From: Alteriqipengyuania_B sp035481675
Lineage (GTDB): Bacteria; Pseudomonadota; Alphaproteobacteria; Sphingomonadales; Sphingomonadaceae
Direction: 5' to 3'
Length of the DNA stretch: 64,000 nucleotides
Assembly (NCBI RefSeq): GCF_035481675.1
Contig: NZ_JAYJJW010000002.1
Location: 372,001-436,000 of the forward strand
Positions within the stretch are counted from its first letter, which is position 1, and every line of letters starts with the position of its first letter. The notes under the pieces are model-generated. The model ran no database searches, was not told the origin of the DNA, and saw only the letters and a list, made by a program, of their open reading frames with translations. Both the position numbers and the translations under genes were made by a program. Positions 1 through 9,229 of the stretch are shown one piece after another.

Positions 1-1667
1 TCGAGCCGCGCGCCGTTCCATCCGATCTGCGACAGTTCCAGCGTGGCATCGAAATCGATCCCGCGGCGCCAGGCGGACGCGATGTTGCCCGGCGACTGGC
101 CGCCCGGCACGGGAACGATCTCGACCAGGTCCTCGATCTGGCGGTCGAAGAGTTTCAGCGACATCGATCCCCACGGACCCAGCGTCTTCTGGATTTCGAG
201 ATCGGTTTCCCACGCCTGAGGGGGCACGAGTTCTGCGTTACCGGCATTCTCGTTGTCCGAGGCGAGGAATACATTGGCGAGGAAATCGCCGAACGACAGC
301 TGCCCTACGGTCCGCGCGAATTTGAGCGATACGTCGAAGCCCGATCCCGGCTGCCAGCCGAATGCCAGCGAGCCCTTCGGCCGCCAGAACTCGCGCGAAT
401 TCGCACGGTCGCCACTCAACTCGAGGCGGGAGAATTCGCCGCCGGCTATCGCCTGCAAGGAAAGGTTGCTGCCAATCTGCCGGCCATAGCTGAGCGCGGC
501 TTCGTAACGGTCTTCCGACACGCCGCTCGCATTGTCGGGAAACTCGATCTCGGAAAAGCTGCCGTCAGGTTCCAGCGAGAAAAGGGCGGCCAGGCGGTCG
601 AGCCGGTTGAAGGCGGCCTCCCCGCTCAATTGCCAGTCTGCGTCGCCGCCGCGCCAGCTAAATTCGGCCCGGCCGATCCGTTCGCCCGAACCGTTGACGC
701 TGGCGAAGCGCCCCCCGGTGGGCAGCGCGCCGAGGAAGGTGCTGTCGATCACGGTCTGGGCGCCGTCGCTGTTGGCATAGCGTTCCAGCCCGATCAGCTT
801 CAGCCTTCCGCCGACGAGGTCGAAGGCCAGGTCGCCGCCGATCTCGTAATTGTAGCTGTCGCTGTCGAAGCGGCTTTCCTGGAACCGCCTGACTGCGAGC
901 GGGTCGAGGGCGTCCTCCGTCCCGCGGTTGCGGTTGAAGCCCCAGCCGTAGCTGCCGTTAATATTCGCAACCACGTTGCCCGCGCCTTTCCAGCCGAGCG
1001 TTGCACCGAGGCTGGGAAAGTCGCCGTCGGACCGGTTGGTCGTGAGCTGGTCTTCGAGTGTTCGACCGGCGGCGTCCGCGACGATAACAAAGCCGTCCGC
1101 GCCGCCGCGATAGCCGCGGTTGCGGGCGGAAAGGGAATAGCTGAAGTCCTTCGACGTACCGCTGACGGATGCCGAGAAGCGCCGCGCATACAGGCTGTCG
1201 ATGCGCGGGCGGTATTCGCTGCTCCATTCGAACTGCCCGCTGGTGCCGCCCACCTCGACCGTGACATTGGCGACCTGGCCGGAGAGGCCGGGGATGTCGA
1301 GCGTCGCGCCGTCGACGATTTCGATCCGGACCACGTCGTCGGCGGAGATGCGGCCAAGCTGGTCGCGTGGGGAATCGCTCTTGCCGGTCAGGCGCTGGCC
1401 GTTGACGAGGACGTTGAAGTCCGCCTGGCCGAGCCCGCGCTCGCCGTCGTCGCCCCCGCTGATGTCGAAACCGGGGATGCGGCGGAGCATGTCGATCACG
1501 TTGCCGGGCGCGAACTGGATGAAATCGGCGGGGGTGAAGACACGGCGTTCCGTACGCTGCGGCACGGCAGCGTCCTCTGCCGGCGCCGCGTCCTGCGCCA
1601 TGGTGGGCAGGGGCGCGGCAAGCGCCAGCAGCGAAACGGCGCGGATCAGGCGGAATTTGACGGCCAA
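1..1667 (-). CDS. TonB-dependent outer-membrane receptor, C-terminus cut by window edge
   Basis: Translating the minus strand from a TTG at 1667 (AGGG about 10 bases upstream) gives an unbroken frame of about 555 codons that runs off the window start. The first 25 residues form a signal peptide ending TMAQ. A plug-domain-like stretch follows with FTPADFIQFAPGNVIDMLRR and a VLVNGQR segment near residues 40-100. The rest is rich in alternating Gly, Ser, Arg and Tyr, typical of a 22-strand beta barrel. Such receptors import siderophores, vitamins or oligosaccharides using TonB energy. The substrate cannot be read from what is present, and the barrel end and terminal aromatic residue are outside the window. 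There is no ATG in a reasonable place, so the TTG start is the best choice but not certain. Confidence 0.85.
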   Translation of the reverse strand, partial: MAVKFRLIRAVSLLALAAPLPTMAQDAAPAEDAAVPQRTERRVFTPADFIQFAPGNVIDMLRRIPGFDISGGDDGERGLGQADFNVLVNGQRLTGKSDSPRDQLGRISADDVVRIEIVDGATLDIPGLSGQVANVTVEVGGTSGQFEWSSEYRPRIDSLYARRFSASVSGTSKDFSYSLSARNRGYRGGADGFVIVADAAGRTLEDQLTTNRSDGDFPSLGATLGWKGAGNVVANINGSYGWGFNRNRGTEDALDPLAVRRFQESRFDSDSYNYEIGGDLAFDLVGGRLKLIGLERYANSDGAQTVIDSTFLGALPTGGRFASVNGSGERIGRAEFSWRGGDADWQLSGEAAFNRLDRLAALFSLEPDGSFSEIEFPDNASGVSEDRYEAALSYGRQIGSNLSLQAIAGGEFSRLELSGDRANSREFWRPKGSLAFGWQPGSGFDVSLKFARTVGQLSFGDFLANVFLASDNENAGNAELVPPQAWETDLEIQKTLGPWGSMSLKLFDRQIEDLVEIVPVPGGQSPGNIASAWRRGIDFDATLELSQIGWNGARL

Positions 1668-1817
1668 GACGGGCAACCCTCTGCGCAGCGCATTCTCTTT
1701 ATCCGCGGCGCGCCCGCTGCATGAACGCCCGCCCTTTGGTGTATGGCGCGGCTAAAGCAGTGAAGGGCGCGCCGTGCGACGCGCCTTCGACGAAACGACT
1801 GTGAGTGCCGACGAAGA

Positions 1818-3362
1818 TTATTCCGCGTCGGGATTCCAGCGGTCGAACGACGGGCTGGCGAGCGGTGCGGTGCGTGCGCGTTCGTAGGCTGCGCCTGCCT
1901 TCAGGACCTCGTGGTCGGTCCACTTGGCGCCCATGATGGAAAGGCCGACCGGCAGCCCGTCGGTCGCGCCCATCGGCACGCTGAGGTGCGGATAGCCGGC
2001 GATAGCGGCAAGGCTGCCTGCGCCAATGCTTCCGGGGTAATTGTCGCCATAGACGAGGTCGATCGGCCATGCAGGGCCGGTCGTCGGCGCGACCAGAAAG
2101 GCGACGTCGTTCTCGCGCAGCAGGCGGTCGATGCCCTCGGCACCCGCGAGCCGGAGCGACAGGGCCCGCGCCTCGCGATAGGCGGCCTCGTCGGTCGCCT
2201 CGTTCGCCATCAGGAAGATTTCCTGCCCGAAATGGCGCAGTTCGGTGTCGGCATTCGCCTCGTTGAAGGCGATCACGTCGGCCAGCGTGCGCACCGGGAT
2301 ATCGGCCGGCGAGCTGCCGAGATAGTCGGCCAGCCCGACGCGCAGCTCGTACAACAGCACGGCGTATTCCGCTTCGTACATCGCACCGTCCGGCTCGTAA
2401 TCTATGTCCACGATCACGGCGCCCGCCGCGCGCATGTCGTCAAGCGCCTGTTCGAATAGGGCGGTAACGGGCGCATAATCGCCGACGGCCTTGCGCAGCA
2501 CGCCGATCCGCACGCCGGAGAGCGAGGCGCTGTCGAGGTCGCGGGTAAAGTCGATGGCATAGGCATCCGCCCCTGCCGTGGCGCTGTCCGCCGGATCGCT
2601 GCCGGCCATGGCGCTCAGCAGCAGGGCGGCGCTGTGCACGTCGCGGCTCATCGGCCCCGCCGTGTCCTGGCTGGAGGAAATAGGCACGATATGCGTGCGG
2701 CTGACAAGGCCCACGGTGGGCTTGAAGCCGACGATGCCGTTGACGCTGGCGGGGCAGGTGACGGAACCGTCGGTCTCCGTCCCGATGGCGGCCCACGCGA
2801 AACGCGCTGCTACGGCCGCGCCACTGCCGGAGGACGAGCCGCAGGGGTTGCGATCGATGGCGTGCGGGTTGCGGGTCTGCCCGCCCACCGCGCTCCACCC
2901 GCTGGTCGATGCGGTACTGCGGATATTCGCCCATTCGCTGAGGTTCGTCTTGCCGAGGATCACCCCGCCATTGGCACGGACGCGCGCGACAACCGGGGCA
3001 TCGCGGCCTGTGGCGTTGCCGGCAAGGGCCAAGCTCCCGGCAGTGGTCGGCCATTCGCGCGTTTCGACATTGTCTTTCACCAAAATCGTGCGTCCTCGCA
3101 GCAATCCGCGCTCCCGATAGGCGCGTTCCGCCTCTGCCTGCGCTACATCGCGTTCCGCCTGCACGATGACCGCGTTGATTTGCGCGCCTGTGTCATCGTT
3201 CGCGTCGATCTCCTGCAGGTATCCGGCCGCCGCCAACCCGGTACCTTCGGCGACCTCGATCATCTGCTGCGCACGGGGCGCCTGTTCGCCGTCCTGTGCC
3301 AGTGCCGGAGCGTGCGGAAAAAGGGCGAGAGCGGCGAGCGCCGCCGATGCGTGCTTGATCAT
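1818..3362 (-). CDS. exported amidase (amidase signature family, peptide-amidase-like)
   Basis: 514 residues. The ATG at 3362 is chosen because it opens a clear signal peptide (MIKHASAALAALALFPHAP, cleavage after ALA) although the frame stays open upstream to 3548. The Ser-cisSer-Lys triad of the amidase signature family is present: Lys96 in ILVKDN, the glycine/serine loop GSSSGS at 175-180 and nucleophile Ser200 in TETDGS. The family hydrolyses carboxamides; the closest remembered pattern is periplasmic peptide amidase, which deamidates peptide C-termini, but the substrate is an inference. It stands alone between a TonB receptor gene and the divergent clpP, with a 166-base gap to clpP that must hold both promoters. 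Confidence 0.9.
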   Translation of the reverse strand: MIKHASAALAALALFPHAPALAQDGEQAPRAQQMIEVAEGTGLAAAGYLQEIDANDDTGAQINAVIVQAERDVAQAEAERAYRERGLLRGRTILVKDNVETREWPTTAGSLALAGNATGRDAPVVARVRANGGVILGKTNLSEWANIRSTASTSGWSAVGGQTRNPHAIDRNPCGSSSGSGAAVAARFAWAAIGTETDGSVTCPASVNGIVGFKPTVGLVSRTHIVPISSSQDTAGPMSRDVHSAALLLSAMAGSDPADSATAGADAYAIDFTRDLDSASLSGVRIGVLRKAVGDYAPVTALFEQALDDMRAAGAVIVDIDYEPDGAMYEAEYAVLLYELRVGLADYLGSSPADIPVRTLADVIAFNEANADTELRHFGQEIFLMANEATDEAAYREARALSLRLAGAEGIDRLLRENDVAFLVAPTTGPAWPIDLVYGDNYPGSIGAGSLAAIAGYPHLSVPMGATDGLPVGLSIMGAKWTDHEVLKAGAAYERARTAPLASPSFDRWNPDAE

Positions 3363-3528
3363 GGCGGGACATTGCGCAGCATTCGTTTCGCGCTGCAAGT
3401 GCCTTCGCGTGTCACCCCGCCCAAAGCACGCCTGCGCACATTTCCCCGGCGATAGGGTTAAGGCCCTTGAAGAATGCGCAGGGCATGGCGACATAGCCGG
3501 CCAACGCGATTTCTTTGAGGACACATCC

Positions 3529-4227
3529 ATGATCGACCTGTTCGGCACCGACGCTCACGCAACCCAGGGACAGTTCACCCGCGACCCGCTGACCGGCGCG
3601 CTGGTGCCCGTGGTAGTAGAGCAGACGAGCCGCGGCGAGCGCAGCTTCGACATCTTCAGCCGCCTGCTGCGTGAACGCATCGTCTTCGTCACCGGTCAGG
3701 TGGAAGACGGCATGGCCAGCTTGATCGTGGCGCAGCTGCTCTTCCTCGAGAGCGAGAACCCGTCCAAGCCGATCAGCATGTACATCAACTCGCCCGGCGG
3801 GGTGGTGACGGCCGGCATGGCGATCCACGACACGATGCAGTACATCAAGCCGCGCGTGTCGACCGTGTGCGTCGGGCAGGCCGCCAGCATGGGCAGCTTC
3901 CTGCTCGCCGCCGGCGAACCCGGCATGCGCGTGGCGCTGCCGAATGCGCGGATCATGGTCCATCAGCCTTCGGGCGGCGCGCGCGGCATGGCGTCCGACA
4001 TCGAAATTCAGGCGCGCGAGATCCTGCGCATCCGCCAGCGGATGAACGACCTCTATGTGAAGTACACCGGCCAGAGCCTGTCCGACATCGAAAAGGCGAT
4101 GGACCGCGACACCTTCCTCGAAGCCGAGGAAGCGATGAAGTTCGGCCTTGTCGACAAGGTTTTCGAAACCCGTCCGGAAACGGAGAACGAAACCAATGAC
4201 GAAGGCTCGGGCGGCGCTCCGGAGTGA
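3529..4227 (+). CDS. clpP: ATP-dependent Clp protease proteolytic subunit
   Basis: 232 residues. Serine protease that forms the 14-subunit chamber fed by ClpX or ClpA. Catalytic Ser120 lies in GQAASMGS, His145 in MVHQPSGG and Asp194 in MDRDTF. Start chosen at the ATG that gives the usual short N-terminus (MIDLFGTDAH); the frame is open much further upstream, but that part looks like noise. The C-terminal tail is acidic (ETENETNDEG). It precedes clpX in the order usual for alphaproteobacteria, but a 192-base gap with a GC hairpin near 4246-4262 means clpX may have its own promoter. A CTTGAA at 3469-3474 could belong to a heat-shock promoter, but no convincing -10 follows. Confidence 0.97.
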   Translation: MIDLFGTDAHATQGQFTRDPLTGALVPVVVEQTSRGERSFDIFSRLLRERIVFVTGQVEDGMASLIVAQLLFLESENPSKPISMYINSPGGVVTAGMAIHDTMQYIKPRVSTVCVGQAASMGSFLLAAGEPGMRVALPNARIMVHQPSGGARGMASDIEIQAREILRIRQRMNDLYVKYTGQSLSDIEKAMDRDTFLEAEEAMKFGLVDKVFETRPETENETNDEGSGGAPE

Positions 4228-4419
4228 GGCCGTCCGTCCGGCACACCCGCCTCGGCGGGAGCCGGGCAGTAGTATTTTCGCAACCCTGCTGCTTCAGCCG
4301 CGCGCAAGGCGCGCCGGGCTATGGCTAACAGGTTGATTATCACCGTCCCGGCCTTAGAGTCGGGCGAATCCCCGTAAGCATGCCCGCCGGGGCCTGATTG
4401 GGCGGGGCAGGACGAGATT

Positions 4420-5676
4420 ATGACGAAATTGAGCGGCACCGATTCCAAGAGCACTCTTTACTGCAGCTTCTGCGGCAAGTCGCAGCACGAGGTTCGCAAG
4501 CTGATCGCAGGACCGACCGTGTTCATCTGCGACGAGTGCGTGGAACTGTGCAACGACATCATCCGCGAAGAAACGAAGGCCGGTCTCGCCGGCAAGAGCG
4601 ACGGCGGCGTGCCGACCCCGCTCGACATCTTCGAGACGCTGAACGACTACGTGATCGGCCAGGATCGCGCCAAGCGCGTGCTCTCGGTCGCGGTGCACAA
4701 CCACTACAAGCGGCTGAAGCACGGCGGCAAGGCCGGCGATGTCGAGCTTGCCAAGTCGAACATCCTGCTCGTCGGCCCGACCGGCTGCGGCAAGACGCTG
4801 CTGGCGCAGACGCTGGCGCGCACTTTCGACGTGCCCTTCACCATGGCCGACGCCACCACGCTGACCGAAGCCGGTTACGTGGGCGAGGACGTGGAGAACA
4901 TCATCCTCAAGCTGCTGCAATCGAGCGACTACAACGTCGACAAGGCGCAGCACGGCATCGTCTACATCGACGAGATCGACAAGATCACGCGCAAGGCGGA
5001 AAACCCCTCCATCACCCGCGACGTGTCGGGCGAAGGCGTGCAGCAGGCGCTGCTCAAGCTGATGGAAGGCACCACCGCCAGCGTCCCGCCGCAGGGCGGC
5101 CGCAAGCATCCGCAGCAGGAATTCCTGCAGGTCGATACCACCAACATCCTGTTCATCTGCGGCGGTGCGTTCGCTGGCCTTGAAAAGGTCATCGCCGACC
5201 GCCTGCAGAAGCGCAGCATCGGCTTCGGCGCGCATGTCGCCGACCCGGACAAGCGCCGCGTGGGCGAGCTGCTCGAAAAGTGCGAGCCGGAAGATCTCCT
5301 CAAGTTCGGCCTGATCCCCGAATTCGTCGGCCGCCTGCCGGTGATCGCGACCCTGCGCGACCTCGACGTGTCGGCGCTGGTCCAGATCCTGAGCGAACCG
5401 AAGAACGCGCTGGTCAAGCAGTATGCCAAGCTGTTCGAGCTGGAGAACGTGGACCTCACCTTCACCGACGACGCGCTCGAAACGATCGCGGAGAAGGCGA
5501 TCGCCCGGAAGACCGGCGCGCGCGGCCTGCGCTCGATCGTGGAAGCGATCCTGCTCGACACGATGTTCGACCTGCCCGACATGGAAGGCGTGACCGAAAT
5601 CGTGATCGACAAGGATGTGGTCGAAGGCCGCAAGGACCCGGTCCGCGTGCTGGGCGAAAAGGAGGAGGCCGCCTGA
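4420..5676 (+). CDS. clpX: Clp protease ATP-binding unfoldase subunit ClpX
   Basis: 418 residues, full family length. The N-terminal C4 zinc finger has Cys15, Cys18, Cys37 and Cys40 (CSFCGK ... CDEC). The AAA+ module shows Walker A GPTGCGKT at 119-126, Walker B VYIDEID near 181-187, and the pore-loop and sensor regions of the family. ClpX forms the hexamer that unfolds tagged substrates for ClpP. A short 26-base gap separates it from an ankyrin-repeat exported protein, so the downstream pair may be co-transcribed. Confidence 0.98.
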   Translation: MTKLSGTDSKSTLYCSFCGKSQHEVRKLIAGPTVFICDECVELCNDIIREETKAGLAGKSDGGVPTPLDIFETLNDYVIGQDRAKRVLSVAVHNHYKRLKHGGKAGDVELAKSNILLVGPTGCGKTLLAQTLARTFDVPFTMADATTLTEAGYVGEDVENIILKLLQSSDYNVDKAQHGIVYIDEIDKITRKAENPSITRDVSGEGVQQALLKLMEGTTASVPPQGGRKHPQQEFLQVDTTNILFICGGAFAGLEKVIADRLQKRSIGFGAHVADPDKRRVGELLEKCEPEDLLKFGLIPEFVGRLPVIATLRDLDVSALVQILSEPKNALVKQYAKLFELENVDLTFTDDALETIAEKAIARKTGARGLRSIVEAILLDTMFDLPDMEGVTEIVIDKDVVEGRKDPVRVLGEKEEAA

Positions 5677-5702
5677 GCCACCGGCCGGCGGAACTGACCT
5701 TT

Positions 5703-6320
5703 ATGAAAACCTTCTTTCGCAGCATCGCCCTTGCCACTTCAGGCATCGCCGCCGCGACATCGCTGCCGGTTGCCGCGCAGCAGATGTTTTCGGACGGCTA
5801 CCTGTTCCTGAAGGCGGTCCGCGAGAAGGACGGCGAAACCGTGATGGCCGCGCTCAACACGCCCGGCAGCACGATCATCAATTCGCGCGACGTCAGCACG
5901 GGCGAAACCGCGCTTCACATCGTGGTAAAGCGCCGCGATGCGCAGTGGATCAGCTTCCTCGTGGGCAAGGGCGCAAATCCCAATGTGGCGGACAAGGGCG
6001 GGGTCTATCCTCTCCAGCTCGCCGCGCAGCTCGGCTTCAAGGAAGGCGTCGAGGCGCTCATGGCCGCACAGGCCCGCGTCGACGTCTCCAACGATGCCGG
6101 GGAAACGCCCCTGATCTTCGCGGTCCACCGCCGCGACCACGACATGATGCGCACCCTGCTGACCGGCGGCGCCGATCCCGATCGCACCGACAACTCGGGC
6201 CGCTCCGCGCGCGATTATGCGGCACTGCAGGGCTCGACCGGCGGAACGCTGGCGGTGATCGAGGATGCCGAGCACGACAAGGGTTCGGCCGGCGCGGAAA
6301 CCTACGGGCCCAGCTTCTAG
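5703..6320 (+). CDS. exported ankyrin-repeat protein
   Basis: 205 residues. Signal peptide MKTFFRSIALATSGIAAATS ending PVAAQ, then about four ankyrin repeats (recognisable cores GETALHIVVKRRD, GGVYPLQLAAQLG, GETPLIFAVHRRD, GRSARDYAALQG). Ankyrin repeats bind proteins; this one should act in the periplasm. No catalytic motif is seen. It lies directly between clpX and a COQ9-like gene, and its stop codon overlaps the GTG of the next gene (TAGTG), which suggests translational coupling. The ATG at 5703 is the only start that gives the signal peptide. Confidence 0.85.
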   Translation: MKTFFRSIALATSGIAAATSLPVAAQQMFSDGYLFLKAVREKDGETVMAALNTPGSTIINSRDVSTGETALHIVVKRRDAQWISFLVGKGANPNVADKGGVYPLQLAAQLGFKEGVEALMAAQARVDVSNDAGETPLIFAVHRRDHDMMRTLLTGGADPDRTDNSGRSARDYAALQGSTGGTLAVIEDAEHDKGSAGAETYGPSF

Positions 6321-6997
6321 TGGATGATACGGCGGCCGCGCGTCCTTTCGACGAGATGACGCTGGACGAGCTGGCGCTCGCGCTCGCTCCCGCCGTCGCC
6401 GACAGCGCGACATTCGACGGTTGGACCGACGAGGCGCTGGCCATGGCCGCCGACATGGAAGGCGTGGATCCCGCCACCGCCCGGCTCGCCTACAAGGGCG
6501 GGGCCATGGCGATGATCGCCGCCTGGATCGCGCGGATCGACCGCGACATGGCGCGCGAACTGCCGCCCGAAACGCTTGCCACGATGAAAATCCGCGAGCG
6601 CATCCGCGCCCTGGTGCAATACCGGCTCGATGCGGTGCGCGGGCAGGAAGAGGCGCTGCGCCGGGCGCTCGCCATCATGGCCATGCCGCAGAACGCGCCT
6701 TTGGCGCTGCGGCTGGGCTGGAACAGCGCGGACACGATGTGGCGCCTGGCCGGCGATACGGCGACAGATTACAACCACTACACCAAGCGCACGATCCTCG
6801 CTTCGATCTATTCGGCGACGCTGCTCGCGTTCGTGAACGATCAGACCGACGACAAGGCGGAAACCGCCGCCTTCCTCGACCGCCGCATCGACGGCGTGAT
6901 GAAGTTCGAAAAGGTGAAGGCGCAGTTCCTGCGGCCCGATCGCGAGCAGTTCAGCGTCTCGCGCTTCCTCGGCCGGCTCCGCTACCCCTCCAGCTAA
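6320..6997 (+). CDS. COQ9 family protein (ubiquinone biosynthesis accessory)
   Basis: 225 residues from a GTG that shares one base with the preceding stop codon. The C-terminal half carries the family pattern LRLGWNSADTMWRLAGDTATDYNHYTKR, where the WxxAGD-x-S/T-x-D/T-x-N-x-Y-T-R/K core is characteristic of COQ9, followed by an amphipathic segment. COQ9 is a lipid-binding TetR-like-fold protein that presents ubiquinone intermediates to the COQ7 hydroxylase. Family assignment is confident; the bacterial biochemical role is less tested. Confidence 0.9.
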   Translation: MDDTAAARPFDEMTLDELALALAPAVADSATFDGWTDEALAMAADMEGVDPATARLAYKGGAMAMIAAWIARIDRDMARELPPETLATMKIRERIRALVQYRLDAVRGQEEALRRALAIMAMPQNAPLALRLGWNSADTMWRLAGDTATDYNHYTKRTILASIYSATLLAFVNDQTDDKAETAAFLDRRIDGVMKFEKVKAQFLRPDREQFSVSRFLGRLRYPSS

Positions 6998-7002
6998 TCC
7001 AT

Positions 7003-7021
7003 ATTGCGAATTAGTTGCAAT
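7003..7021. promoter_or_regulatory. Fur-box-like palindrome upstream of feoAB
   Basis: The inverted repeat ATTGC ... GCAAT spans 19 bases. Its core TTGCGAATTAGTTGCAA matches its own reverse complement at 12 of 17 positions. It lies 29 bases before the feoA start, where an iron repressor would block initiation. Alphaproteobacterial Fur sites are often TTGC/GCAA-flanked, so Fur control of feoAB is a reasonable inference. Confidence 0.55.
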
Positions 7022-7050
7022 TACGCAGGCGATCTGGCAGCGCGCCTGCC

Positions 7051-7293
7051 ATGACGCTCGACCTGTTGCCCGCCCGCGTGAAGGGCCGAATCACTGCCAT
7101 CGACTGGGCCGTGCTCGCTCCCGAAGAGGCGAAGCGCCTGCGCGCGCTCGGTTTCGATGAGGGCGCTGATGTCGAGGTCGATTATCGCGGTGTCTTCGGC
7201 GGGCGCGACCCGCTGGCCGTGTCGCTCGGCGAAATGACCGTGGCGATCCGCCGCGTCCACGCTGCCGCCATGCAGGTGGAGCCCGCGGCATGA
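7051..7293 (+). CDS. feoA: ferrous iron transport accessory protein FeoA
   Basis: 80 residues with the small SH3-like FeoA fold pattern: LRALGFDEGADVEVDYRGVFGGRDPLAVSLGEMTVAIRR, which matches the family's G-hydrophobic-x-G ... P-hydrophobic ... G ... I-A-hydrophobic-R frame. FeoA is cytoplasmic and helps FeoB import Fe2+. Its stop overlaps the feoB start (ATGA), so the two are translated together. A Fur-box-like palindrome lies just upstream. Confidence 0.93.
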   Translation: MTLDLLPARVKGRITAIDWAVLAPEEAKRLRALGFDEGADVEVDYRGVFGGRDPLAVSLGEMTVAIRRVHAAAMQVEPAA

Positions 7294-9128
7294 GCGCGCC
7301 GCGCACCGTCGCGCTGGTCGGCAATCCCAACGCCGGCAAGAGCGCGCTCTTCAACGCGCTCACCGGCGCGCGGCAGAAGATAGCCAACTATCCCGGCGTC
7401 ACCGTGGAACGACGCGCGGGGCGCATGGTCCTCCCCTCCGGCGAACCGGTCGAACTGATCGACCTTCCCGGCAGCTACAGCCTCGACCCCGCCAGCCCGG
7501 ATGAGGAAGTGACCGCCAGGGTCGTGCTCGGCGAATTCGAGGGCGAGGCGCGGCCCGACGTAATCGTGATCGTGCTGGACGCCACGAACCTGTCGCAGCA
7601 CCTCGTCTTCGCGCAGGAAATCATCGAACTCGGCCGCCCGGTCGTGGTGGCGCTCAACATGCTCGACCTTGCCGAGCGGGACGGGCTGGTGCTCGATCCG
7701 CAGGCGCTGGAAGAAGCGCTCGGCGTGCCCGTGGTCCCCACCGTCGCCGTGCGCAAGCGGGGTCTCGAAGCCCTGCTCGAAAGGGTCGGCACGGCATCGC
7801 ACACGCATGTCGAACCGCGCCCGCACCTGACCTTGCCCGAACGTCGGCTGTCCGCGCGCAACATGGCCAAGGGCGCGATCCTGTCGCGCTCGGCCGCGCA
7901 CAAGCTGCACAGTTCGGTCGACAAGCTATTGCTCAATCCGTGGATCGGCCCGGTCTTCCTGTTTGCTCTGCTGTTCGTGATCTTCCAGGCCGTGTTCGCC
8001 TGGGCAAACCCGTTCGCCGACGCGATCGATGCGGCGGGCGGGGCGGCGATCGAGTGGGTGACCGCGAATTTCGCCGAAGGGTTCCTACGCGATCTCGTGA
8101 CCGAAGGGGCGATCGCAGGCGTCGGGTCGGTGGTGGTGTTCCTGCCGCAGATCGTGATCCTGTTCGCCTTTATCCTGGTAATGGAGCAGTCCGGCTACAT
8201 GGCCCGCGCAGCGTTCATCATGGACCGGTTGATGGCCCATGTCGGCCTGTCCGGGCGCAGCTTCATCCCGCTGTTGTCCAGCTTCGCCTGCGCGATCCCA
8301 GGCATCATGGCGACCCGCAGCATCGCCGATCCCAAGGACCGCCTGACCACGATCCTGATCGCCCCGCTGATGACCTGCAGCGCGCGCCTGCCGGTCTATG
8401 CGGTGATCATCGCGGCATTCATCCCCGCGACCACCGTGGGGTGGGGCATCGGGCTGCAGGGCTTGGTATTGTTCGGCCTTTACGTCGCGGGCATCGTCGG
8501 CGCGATGATCGTGGCGCTGGTGCTGCGGCGCACCGCCACGAAGGGCGCGGCGAGCGGGTTCATCATGGAACTGCCGCGTTACCAGCTTCCGCGGCTGAAG
8601 GATCTCGCCATCGGCCTGTGGCAGCGCGCGTGGGTGTTCCTGCGCCGCGCGGGCACGATCATCTTCACCGCCACCGTCGCGCTGTGGCTGCTGCTCAGCT
8701 TCCCACAAGCCGCGCCGGGCGAAGACCAGGTCGATGCCAGCGCCGCGGGCCACCTTGCCAACGGGCTTGCCGTGGTGCTGGAGCCGATCGGCTTCAACCG
8801 CGACATCTCGCTGGCGCTGATCCCCGCGATGGCGGCCCGCGAGGTCGCCGTGGCGAGCCTTGCGACCACCTATGCCGTCTCCTCCGACGACGAGGACGAA
8901 ACCGCCGACCGCCTGACCACCCAGCTCGCCAGCCGGTGGAGCCTGCCGACCGCGCTCGCGTTTCTGGCGTGGTTCGTCTTCGCACCGCAGTGCCTGTCCA
9001 CCATCGCCGTCGCCCGGCGCGAGACGAACGGGTGGAAGTGGCCGGTCTTCATGCTGGCGTACCTGTTTGCGCTGGCATACGTTTTCGCCGGCCTCACCTT
9101 CTGGACCGCCACCGCGCTGGGTCTTTAG
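7290..9128 (+). CDS. feoB: ferrous iron transporter FeoB
   Basis: 612 residues. The N-terminal G-protein domain has G1 GNPNAGKS (11-18), the switch G3 DLPGSY and G4 NMLD. About eight membrane helices and the two GATE (nucleoside recognition) regions follow, including the conserved SCAIPGIM and TCSARLPVY motifs. It moves Fe2+ across the inner membrane. It is shorter than E. coli FeoB (about 770) but normal for alphaproteobacteria. No feoC follows. Confidence 0.97.
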   Translation: MSAPRTVALVGNPNAGKSALFNALTGARQKIANYPGVTVERRAGRMVLPSGEPVELIDLPGSYSLDPASPDEEVTARVVLGEFEGEARPDVIVIVLDATNLSQHLVFAQEIIELGRPVVVALNMLDLAERDGLVLDPQALEEALGVPVVPTVAVRKRGLEALLERVGTASHTHVEPRPHLTLPERRLSARNMAKGAILSRSAAHKLHSSVDKLLLNPWIGPVFLFALLFVIFQAVFAWANPFADAIDAAGGAAIEWVTANFAEGFLRDLVTEGAIAGVGSVVVFLPQIVILFAFILVMEQSGYMARAAFIMDRLMAHVGLSGRSFIPLLSSFACAIPGIMATRSIADPKDRLTTILIAPLMTCSARLPVYAVIIAAFIPATTVGWGIGLQGLVLFGLYVAGIVGAMIVALVLRRTATKGAASGFIMELPRYQLPRLKDLAIGLWQRAWVFLRRAGTIIFTATVALWLLLSFPQAAPGEDQVDASAAGHLANGLAVVLEPIGFNRDISLALIPAMAAREVAVASLATTYAVSSDDEDETADRLTTQLASRWSLPTALAFLAWFVFAPQCLSTIAVARRETNGWKWPVFMLAYLFALAYVFAGLTFWTATALGL

Positions 9129-9229
9129 GCGCGGGATCGGTCGACGTCCGGTGGAATAGCGCCAAGGCGGCCTAGCACCCGCCCACCCTGTCGGTTAGGC
9201 CATCCCCGTAATCACGAAGGGACGATTCG

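Noticed and set aside
3469..3504. Possible sigma-32 promoter before clpP (CTTGAA)
   Set aside because: No CCCCAT-like -10 at 13-17 bases; kept only as a note in the clpP entry.
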